Shown here: in pieces, positions 33,031 through 40,170 of the stretch | Position numbering within the stretch: the stretch's first letter is position 1 | Layout of the letters: each line of letters opens with the position of its first letter | Source of the DNA: Chitinophaga flava | GTDB lineage: Bacteria > Bacteroidota > Bacteroidia > Chitinophagales > Chitinophagaceae | Assembly: GCF_003308995.1 (NCBI RefSeq) | Contig: NZ_QFFJ01000001.1 | Coordinates: forward strand, 1,612,001-1,676,000 | Direction: 5' to 3' | Length of the DNA: 64,000 nt | Program-made: the position numbers and the translations under genes | Notes under the pieces: model-generated | Databases searched by the model: none | Told to the model about the DNA's origin: nothing | Seen by the model: only the letters and a program-made list of their open reading frames with translations

Positions 33031-34005
33031 ATGAGTAACGAGAATGAAATTCTTCTAAAAGAGAACAAGGACCGTTTTGTGTTATTGCCAATCAAATACC
33101 CTAGCATTTGGGAGCAATATAAAAAACACGAAGCGAGCTTCTGGACGGCCGAAGAGATTGATCTGAGCGCAGACCTGAAAGACTGGGCAGGCATGAATGA
33201 TGGTGAACGTCACTTCATCTCCCATGTACTGGCTTTCTTTGCTGCCAGCGATGGTATTGTGAATGAAAACCTGGCAGTGAACTTTATGAGCGAAGTGCAG
33301 ATACCTGAAGCACGTTGCTTTTATGGTTTCCAGATCATGATGGAAAATATCCACTCTGAGACATACGCGTTGCTGATAGATACCTATATAAAAGATCCGG
33401 CTGAAAAAGACCGGTTATTCCATGCTATCGATACGGTGCCTGCTGTGAAGAAAAAAGCAGAGTGGGCGCTGCGCTGGATTGAGAACGGCACCTTTGCAGA
33501 GCGCCTGGTGGCCTTTGCAGCGGTAGAAGGCATTTTCTTCAGCGGTAGCTTCTGCTCTATTTTCTGGCTGAAGAAAAGAGGATTAATGCCTGGTCTGACT
33601 TTCTCCAATGAGCTGATCAGCCGTGACGAAGGTCTGCACTGTGAATTTGCCTGCCTGCTCTACAGCATGCTGGAAAATAAACTGTCTGAAGAACAGGTAC
33701 ATACCATCATCCGTGATGCGGTGGCCTATGAAAAGGAATTTATCACTGAAGCTTTACCTGTAAACCTGATCGGTATGAACGCTGATCTGATGGCGCAATA
33801 CATTGAGTTTGTGGCAGACAGATGGCTCTCTGAACTGGGTTACACCAAGATATACAACTCGTCCAATCCTTTTGATTTCATGGAAATGATTTCATTACAG
33901 GGTAAGACTAATTTCTTTGAGAAACGTGTGGGAGATTACCAGAAGTCAGGTGTGATGGGCGGTGCCAAAGAAGCCCAGACCTTCAGCCTGGAAGAAGACT
34001 TCTAA
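33031..34005 (+). CDS. nrdB: Ribonucleotide reductase class I small subunit
   Basis: Supplies the tyrosyl radical for making deoxyribonucleotides. The 324-residue protein has the full di-iron set: Asp74, Glu105, His108, Glu166, Glu200 and His203, with radical Tyr112 in MENIHSETYALL. The sequence is strikingly like animal R2 (HFISHVLAFFAASDGIVNENL, EARCFYGFQIMMENIHSE, SGSFCSIFWLKKRGLMPGLTFSNELISRDEGLHC) and unlike E. coli NrdB. The C-terminal FSLEEDF tail is the part that docks into NrdA. nrdA follows after 92 bases, and a long control region precedes it. Confidence 0.97.
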   Translation: MSNENEILLKENKDRFVLLPIKYPSIWEQYKKHEASFWTAEEIDLSADLKDWAGMNDGERHFISHVLAFFAASDGIVNENLAVNFMSEVQIPEARCFYGFQIMMENIHSETYALLIDTYIKDPAEKDRLFHAIDTVPAVKKKAEWALRWIENGTFAERLVAFAAVEGIFFSGSFCSIFWLKKRGLMPGLTFSNELISRDEGLHCEFACLLYSMLENKLSEEQVHTIIRDAVAYEKEFITEALPVNLIGMNADLMAQYIEFVADRWLSELGYTKIYNSSNPFDFMEMISLQGKTNFFEKRVGDYQKSGVMGGAKEAQTFSLEEDF

Positions 34006-34011
34006 TTATTT

Positions 34012-34055
34012 CCGGATTTGCTGATGATGGGATTTTCTCAACATCAAAAATCCGG
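34012..34055 (+). other. Intercistronic hairpin between nrdB and nrdA
   Basis: CCGGATTT (34012-34019) pairs with AAATCCGG (34048-34055), with an inner TGATG/CATCA stem. There is no T-run, so it is more likely to affect relative mRNA stability of the two genes than to end transcription. Confidence 0.45.
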
Positions 34056-34097
34056 GATCAAAAAATTATTTATCTAACCTCTTAAATTCACAAACCC

Positions 34098-36473
34098 ATG
34101 TTCGTAATCAAGAGAGATGGAAGAAAAGAAGCGGTGAAATTCGACAAGATCACCGCCCGTATTGAAAAACTGTGCTATGGTTTTAATACGGAATATGTAG
34201 ACGCTATTGATGTAGCCAAGAAAGTGATTCAGGGTTTATATGATGGCGTTACCACCTCAGAACTGGACAACCTGGCTGCTGAAACCGCTGCCTCCCTTAC
34301 GACCAAACATCCTGACTATGCCCTGCTGGCTTCCCGCATAGCAGTAAGCAATCTGCATAAAAATACAGAGAAGTCGTTTTCCAAAACGATGCGCAAACTG
34401 TACAACTACATCGATCCTAAAACCGGCAAAAACGCAGCACTGCTGTCTGACGAGGTTTGGGCGATCATTGAACAGCATGCAGACATCCTGGATTCCAACA
34501 TCATCTACGACCGCGACTTCGCATTCGACTACTTCGGTTTCAAAACACTGGAGCGCTCTTACCTGCTGAAAACAGACGGCAGAGTGGTAGAACGTCCGCA
34601 GCACATGTTCATGCGTGTATCTGTGGGCATCCACAAAGAAGACATCGAGTCTGCCATCAAAACATACAACCTGATGAGTGAGCGCTGGTTTACACATGCC
34701 ACGCCTACCCTCTTCAATGCAGGCACACCAAAACCACAGATGTCTTCCTGCTTCCTGCTTACCATGCAGGACGACAGTATCGAAGGTATCTATGATACAC
34801 TGAAACAAACCGCCAAAATCTCCCAGAGCGCCGGCGGTATTGGTCTGAGCATTCACAACATCCGTGCTACCGGTTCCTATATCAGCGGCACCAACGGTAC
34901 CTCCAACGGTATCATTCCGATGCTCCGTGTATTCAACGACACCGCACGTTACGTAGACCAGGGTGGTGGCAAACGCAAAGGCGCTTTCGCCATCTATCTG
35001 GAACCATGGCATGCTGATATCTTCGAATTCCTGGACCTGCGTAAAAACCATGGTAAAGAAGAAATGCGCGCACGCGATCTCTTCTATGCACTGTGGATGC
35101 CTGATCTGTTCATGCAACGCGTAGAATCCAACGGCACCTGGTCACTTTTCTGTCCGCACGAAGCACCCGGACTGCACGAATGCTGGGGCGAAAAATTTGA
35201 AGCGCTGTATGAAAAATACGAAAAGGAAGGCCGTGCCCGCAAAACCGTGAAAGCACAGGACCTGTGGTTCGCCATCCTCGACGCACAGATAGAAACCGGT
35301 ACTCCTTACCTGCTGTATAAAGATGCGGCCAACCGCAAATCCAATCAGCAGAACCTCGGTACCATCAAGAGTTCCAACCTCTGCACCGAAATCATCGAGT
35401 ATACCGATGCCAACGAAGTTGCAGTATGTAACCTGGCTTCCCTGGCACTGCCCCGTTTCATCAACGACGGACAGTTTGACCATCAGAAGTTATATGAAGT
35501 AACTTACCAGGCTACCCTGAACCTGAACAAAATCATTGACAATAACTACTACCCGGTAGAAGAGGCAGAACGCAGCAACCTGCGTCACCGCCCTATCGGC
35601 CTGGGTGTACAGGGTCTCGCCGACGCGTTTATCCTGATGCGTTATCCTTTTGAGAGCGCTGAAGCGAAAAAACTGAACAGCGAAATATTTGAAACCATCT
35701 ACTTCGCAGCACTGACCGCTTCCAACGACCTCTCCAAAAAAGAAGGCTACTACGAAACCTTCCCCGGCTCTCCGGCTTCCAAAGGTATTCTGCAGTTTGA
35801 CATGTGGGATGTAACACCTTCTGCACGCTGGAACTGGGATGCACTGAAAAAGTCTATTGTTAAGGACGGTATCCGCAACTCCCTGCTGCTGGCTCCTATG
35901 CCGACAGCTTCTACTTCTCAGATCCTGGGTAACAACGAGTGCTTTGAGCCTTACACTTCCAACATCTACACCCGTCGTGTACTGAGTGGTGAGTTTGTAG
36001 TGGTAAACAAACACCTGTTGAAAGACCTGGTAGAACTGGGCCTCTGGGACAATGATATGAAAACAAAAATCATTGCCTCCAATGGTTCTATCCAGAACAT
36101 CAATGAGATCCCTGGCAATATCAAGGAACTGTATAAAACAGTATGGGAAATCAAACAGCGTAGTCTCATTGACATGGCTGCCGACCGCGGTGCGTTCATT
36201 TGTCAGTCTCAGTCACTGAACCTGTTTGTGGACACACCTACTGCAGCTAAACTGACCTCCATGCACTTCTACGCCTGGAAAAAAGGACTGAAAACCGGTA
36301 TGTACTACCTGCGTACCCAGGCAGCTACACAAGCCGTACAGTTTACTGTTGAAAAACAGGGCGGCCAGCAGATACAACCCATTATCGCCAAAGGCGGTGA
36401 TGTTTCCCTGGAAGACATCCCTGAAGGGGCTGTATGCACCATGGAAGAAGGTTGTGTAACCTGCAGCGCATAA
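34098..36473 (+). CDS. nrdA: Ribonucleotide reductase class I large subunit
   Basis: Reduces ribonucleoside diphosphates using the NrdB radical. The 791-residue protein begins with an ATP-cone (about 1-95; FVIKRDGRKEAVKFDKITARIEKL), the site that shuts the enzyme off when dATP binds. The redox-active cysteine pair is Cys218 (QMSSCFLLT) and Cys444 (VCNLASLAL), and the thiyl-radical cysteine is Cys429 in NLCTEIIEYT. The C-terminal shuttle pair is Cys786 and Cys789 (GCVTCSA). Like NrdB it is of the eukaryote-like type. A strong terminator follows. Confidence 0.97.
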   Translation: MFVIKRDGRKEAVKFDKITARIEKLCYGFNTEYVDAIDVAKKVIQGLYDGVTTSELDNLAAETAASLTTKHPDYALLASRIAVSNLHKNTEKSFSKTMRKLYNYIDPKTGKNAALLSDEVWAIIEQHADILDSNIIYDRDFAFDYFGFKTLERSYLLKTDGRVVERPQHMFMRVSVGIHKEDIESAIKTYNLMSERWFTHATPTLFNAGTPKPQMSSCFLLTMQDDSIEGIYDTLKQTAKISQSAGGIGLSIHNIRATGSYISGTNGTSNGIIPMLRVFNDTARYVDQGGGKRKGAFAIYLEPWHADIFEFLDLRKNHGKEEMRARDLFYALWMPDLFMQRVESNGTWSLFCPHEAPGLHECWGEKFEALYEKYEKEGRARKTVKAQDLWFAILDAQIETGTPYLLYKDAANRKSNQQNLGTIKSSNLCTEIIEYTDANEVAVCNLASLALPRFINDGQFDHQKLYEVTYQATLNLNKIIDNNYYPVEEAERSNLRHRPIGLGVQGLADAFILMRYPFESAEAKKLNSEIFETIYFAALTASNDLSKKEGYYETFPGSPASKGILQFDMWDVTPSARWNWDALKKSIVKDGIRNSLLLAPMPTASTSQILGNNECFEPYTSNIYTRRVLSGEFVVVNKHLLKDLVELGLWDNDMKTKIIASNGSIQNINEIPGNIKELYKTVWEIKQRSLIDMAADRGAFICQSQSLNLFVDTPTAAKLTSMHFYAWKKGLKTGMYYLRTQAATQAVQFTVEKQGGQQIQPIIAKGGDVSLEDIPEGAVCTMEEGCVTCSA

Positions 36474-36505
36474 TCACGAAAAGGGGTTTAATAAGTATAG
36501 AGTAT

Positions 36506-36537
36506 TTCCCCGGCCCTGGTGGCCGGGGATTTTTTTT
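36506..36537 (+). terminator. Intrinsic terminator after nrdA
   Basis: CCCCGGCC (36508-36515) pairs with GGCCGGGG (36521-36528) over a five-base loop and is followed by an eight-base T-run. A clear rho-independent terminator. Confidence 0.92.
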
Positions 36538-36660
36538 GCTTGTTTTTCCGGCTGAGAATACATAATTTGCCAATGATTGCACAACTTTAATGCTAGCCGA
36601 TTTCCTGGGATTTATTACGTTACTTTGCAGTGTGTCCGGACAATTGTAACCCTTACCTAT

Positions 36661-38100
36661 ATGAAATTTTTTTATATCCTTATAGTACTGTCTTGTATCT
36701 CGTTTTCCAATATAACTGCGCAGAACCTTACTGCTAAAAAAGACAGTGTAGTGACCAAAGTACAGCAGGTACCTGAAAAGTTTATTTCCACTGCTAAAAA
36801 CAAAGCAGATAAGCTGAATAAACAAGTTACCACCCGCACCGACAAGGCCCTGAAACGACTGCTGAAGGAAGAACAAACCATGCAGAAAAAACTGGCCAAA
36901 ATAGACAGTGTAGCCGCTCGCAATATCTTTACCCGCAGCATCGACTCACTAGGCAATTTGCAGGCCAGGCTGAAAGGCAAACTGGGCAAAGTACCGTCCG
37001 CATTATCCCAACCCGGAGGGCCCTATCTTGACAGTTTACAGAACTCTCTCGCCTTCCTCAAAAACTCCAAAGACCTGCTCAAACAATCCAAAGGGATCAC
37101 CGATAAACTCAACGGCGCCACCAAATCCATGGACGCCCTGAAAGATAAACTGCAACAAGCAGAAGCCATCAAAGCATTTATCCGCGAAAGAAAACAACAA
37201 CTGAAAGAACAGCTGTCTCAATACACCGGCTTCACCAAAGACCTGCAGAAAATGAACAAGGAAGCCTACTACTACGCACAACAGCTGAAAGAATATAAAG
37301 AGGTCTTCAAAGACAAAAAGAAAGCAGAACAGAAAGCCATGGAAATCATTAAAAAGGTGCCTGCCTTTAATGATTTCATGCAGAAACATTCACAGCTGGC
37401 TGGACTATTTAACCTGCAGAACAGCAGCGCCTCCGCACAAAGCCTGGAAGGCCTGCAAACACGCAGCCAGGTGGAGCAGCTGATACAACAGCGACTGGGT
37501 GGCGGTCCGAATGCCGGCGCCGCTGTAGGACAGCAGATGGCCGAAGCCCGCAGCAGAATGAATGAGCTGAAAAGTAAATTCCCGGATCTCGATAATGCCG
37601 CAGATATGCCCAATTTTAAGCCCAACGAAATGAAAACAAAAAGTTTTCTTCAACGGCTGGAATTCGGCAGCAACATACAGTTTCAGCGTAGCACCAAATT
37701 CTTCCCCACCACCAGCGACCTCGCCGGACAGGTAGCCTATAAATTTCATAAAAACGGTAGCGTAGGTATCGGCGCCTCTTATAAACTGGGTATGGGCACC
37801 GGCTTCAATGATATCCACTTCAGCGGTCAGGGAGCCAGCATACGCTCTTTCATCGACTGGAAGCTCAAAGGCACTTTCTTCCTCAATGGTGGCTATGAAC
37901 AAAACTACCAGCCCGAAGGTATTGCTGCAACAGGTGGCGTAGGCCAGGCCTGGACGCCCAGCGGCCTGATAGGCATCAGCAAAAAATATAAGATCAACAG
38001 TAAGTTAAAAGGCAATATGATGGTTCTTTTTGACTTCCTCTACAACCAGCATGTACCGAGAACAGATCCTATCAAGGTAAGGATGGGGTATAATTTCTAA
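36661..38100 (+). CDS. Exported coiled-coil protein with a C-terminal barrel-like region
   Basis: About 479 residues, started at 36661 because that ATG opens into a signal peptide (ILIVLSCISFSNITAQ); an in-frame ATG at 36577 would bury it. Residues about 30-330 are long Lys/Glu/Gln-rich helices that look like coiled coil (KADKLNKQVTTRTDKALKRLL, QAEAIKAFIRERKQQLKEQLS). The last ~130 residues alternate aromatic and polar residues (SVGIGASYKLGMGTG, GTFFLNGGYEQNYQ, VRMGYNF), ending in a terminal Phe as outer-membrane barrels do. It probably spans from periplasm to outer membrane. I do not recognise a named family. Confidence 0.75.
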   Translation: MKFFYILIVLSCISFSNITAQNLTAKKDSVVTKVQQVPEKFISTAKNKADKLNKQVTTRTDKALKRLLKEEQTMQKKLAKIDSVAARNIFTRSIDSLGNLQARLKGKLGKVPSALSQPGGPYLDSLQNSLAFLKNSKDLLKQSKGITDKLNGATKSMDALKDKLQQAEAIKAFIRERKQQLKEQLSQYTGFTKDLQKMNKEAYYYAQQLKEYKEVFKDKKKAEQKAMEIIKKVPAFNDFMQKHSQLAGLFNLQNSSASAQSLEGLQTRSQVEQLIQQRLGGGPNAGAAVGQQMAEARSRMNELKSKFPDLDNAADMPNFKPNEMKTKSFLQRLEFGSNIQFQRSTKFFPTTSDLAGQVAYKFHKNGSVGIGASYKLGMGTGFNDIHFSGQGASIRSFIDWKLKGTFFLNGGYEQNYQPEGIAATGGVGQAWTPSGLIGISKKYKINSKLKGNMMVLFDFLYNQHVPRTDPIKVRMGYNF

Positions 38101-38243
38101 ATTATACATACATTTAAATAACATCCTGACACTCTGTATTTATGAAAAGAATACTCGTTGCAGCAACGAGGACAAGGTAAATTCTCTAGCTTCCAAGGTA
38201 TTAAAAGCACCGATTATAATAACATTAATTCGACATAAATTTA

Positions 38244-38690
38244 TCAGGACTGTTGGCATTCAGTATTGCTGTCAGCCAATTTATCTCCATTATCCAGCTG
38301 GCACACTACCTCATCAAATTGGTATCTTGTTCGAAACTCAATAACCCACTTTTCAATATTATCTATTTTATCTCTGACACTTCCTCCCCCTATATTCATC
38401 AGATCCAAGAAGAACAGTAATTCAACTGCATCTTCCTTCCTGGTAAAATTTATAAAAACATGAGGAACTGAATGATTTAAAATACAAAAGTTATCTGTGC
38501 TAATGGCCAGATCAACATATAAATTGTTCTCAAACACCGCAACGACATCGACGATTTCCTTCTTTGAATCCATTTTCGGCTCATTCCACCACCAATCCTT
38601 GCATCCGCTTATATATTCATTGATAAAAGCCGGAGCAATCCTATCGATTGTTCCCTTGAAAAGAATATCAATTAAAGTTGTAGATAACAT
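38244..38690 (-). CDS. Unrecognised small protein in an AT-rich stretch
   Basis: A 148-residue cytoplasmic protein without signal peptide. It is acidic and aromatic-rich, with SGCKDWWWNEPKMDSKKEIVDVVA and NIEKWVIEFRTRYQFDEVV. The size, acidity and solitary placement resemble immunity proteins of contact-dependent toxins, but I see no diagnostic motif and no toxin gene nearby. Base composition is clearly more AT-rich than its neighbours, which suggests transfer from elsewhere. Confidence 0.6.
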   Translation of the reverse strand: MLSTTLIDILFKGTIDRIAPAFINEYISGCKDWWWNEPKMDSKKEIVDVVAVFENNLYVDLAISTDNFCILNHSVPHVFINFTRKEDAVELLFFLDLMNIGGGSVRDKIDNIEKWVIEFRTRYQFDEVVCQLDNGDKLADSNTECQQS

Positions 38691-38855
38691 ATTATGAATA
38701 TTAGAGACTCTATCTCCGGGACCCGTCAGATTATCTTCCTACCGGCATGAATGGATAACTAAAAAATTAATAGCCCTAAAGTACACTCTTTTAAGAAATA
38801 TAGATTTACACAACGGTACTCCAACACGATTTTTTCAGGAACAACTTTATTCACT

Positions 38856-39350
38856 TCATTTATACATTTTCAAACTAACAGCAGGATAAGGAGCCTTATT
38901 ATCAAGATCAGCTGTAATAGTCCCCATAACATCACTCTTCTTTACTTTCAAATGTCCGTTCTTCATTTCCTTAAGGAGAGGAACTTCTTTGGCTAAAGCT
39001 TTAAGTTGAGAAGCTGTAATCTTCTGCTGAAACAAATATTGTATAGTTACTTCTCCAAGTTTCCTACTCTGTCTCCCAAAGCTAAAATACACGGTACATG
39101 ATTCATAATTAACATCTGTCGCTGAATGAGACATCATACACATATACACCATTGTATCCTTACCATCTTCATCCGGAACAACTTCGAGATTAAGCCTTGA
39201 AGCAATACGATCAAATGTATCGTTTAGCGTAATCTCTTGAGATTGAAATTCGATAGTTGCCCTTTTACTTTCCTTACAGGATAAAAAATTAAACCAGACA
39301 AGGAAGGCCATCAGAATCAAAGGCAACATATTTATCATCTTATTTTTCAT
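38856..39350 (-). CDS. Unrecognised lipoprotein in an AT-rich stretch
   Basis: A 164-residue lipoprotein (FLVWFNFLSC, Cys25). The mature part contains EITLNDTFDRIASRLNLEVVPDEDGKDTMVYMCMMSH and a Lys-rich second half. I do not recognise the family. Its AT-rich composition matches the 38244 gene next to it and contrasts with the genes on both sides, so the two were probably acquired together. No promoter or partner is evident. Confidence 0.65.
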   Translation of the reverse strand: MKNKMINMLPLILMAFLVWFNFLSCKESKRATIEFQSQEITLNDTFDRIASRLNLEVVPDEDGKDTMVYMCMMSHSATDVNYESCTVYFSFGRQSRKLGEVTIQYLFQQKITASQLKALAKEVPLLKEMKNGHLKVKKSDVMGTITADLDNKAPYPAVSLKMYK

Positions 39351-39698
39351 TCTATCTTAGTATCTCTATTTAAGAACAGATCATATAGCACATCCATGCA
39401 TAGTAAGACGATCAATTCTTCATGTTAGCAGTGTTTCAAAAATATACAAACGCAACTGACACCACAAGACAACTTTTCTATTTCCGCCTATCCTTTTGTC
39501 ACCAACACTTTCAACAGAAAAGATAACCAACATTGCGAAACTTTTGTACTTTCATTTCCTGTAGCAATAATTTAACCCTGGCAGTTTGCCCTATACCAAA
39601 CATATATGAACAGCAATAACTTTTAGTAGAAATGAATGTAAGATGAATGTCTATGCCCCTTCATCTTCCCTATATTTTTTCATCTAAAGTAACAGTGT
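39351..39698. other. 348-base AT-rich intergenic stretch
   Basis: No gene seen. Near the right end AAGATGAA (39640-39647) pairs with TTCATCTT (39660-39667), a small hairpin in the probable leader of the 39699 gene. No consensus TAnnTTTG box was found. Confidence 0.4.
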
Positions 39699-40133
39699 AT
39701 GATACGTTACAGTATGGGATTATTCCTGTTGGTATCCCTGCAGCAGGTCAATGCCCAGTCTAAAATGCTGGTGAAGAATGACTCGGTAAAAATAACTACT
39801 CAGTCAATGGTCATTCGTAATAACACCAGAAACATCAAAGGATATTTATTGAATACCGGAGATGGGGTCACCGGTTTCAGTCAGCCTGGAAAAGCAATAC
39901 AGTTTTCTGTAGGTATGCAGGGATCTCCTGTCGCTGGTGATACAGCCTATAGTCATCCTGCCCTGAGGAAAAAATCGATTAAAGTATGGCGAAGCGGATT
40001 GCTGCAGAAAAAAGATCTGCAACGTGGCGTAAATATAGACAGCATTGCCGGTACAATCATTTTTTATCCAGCTTTGATACAGGCAGAAAAAATTTATATA
40101 GAAGCACTAGACAAAATGGCTATTGCATTATGA
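39699..40133 (+). CDS. Small secreted protein, paralogue of the next gene's N-terminal domain
   Basis: A 144-residue exported protein (signal peptide ending VNAQS, about 20 residues). The rest is one beta-rich module: DSVKITTQSMVIRNNTRN, IKGYLLNTGDGVTGF, GKAIQFSVGMQGSPVAGDT, IKVWRSGLLQ, then GTIIFYPALIQAEKIYIEAL. The same landmarks in the same order form residues 22-143 of the 963-residue protein 37 bases downstream. The pair looks like a tandem duplication in which this copy kept only the module. Function unknown; probably a surface or secreted adhesion module. Confidence 0.75.
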   Translation: MIRYSMGLFLLVSLQQVNAQSKMLVKNDSVKITTQSMVIRNNTRNIKGYLLNTGDGVTGFSQPGKAIQFSVGMQGSPVAGDTAYSHPALRKKSIKVWRSGLLQKKDLQRGVNIDSIAGTIIFYPALIQAEKIYIEALDKMAIAL

Positions 40134-40170
40134 CTCCATTCAACACTTGATAACTTATTAATACATCCAT

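Noticed and set aside
34257..35117. 286-codon minus-strand open frame across nrdA
   Set aside because: Antisense shadow of nrdA; no family features.
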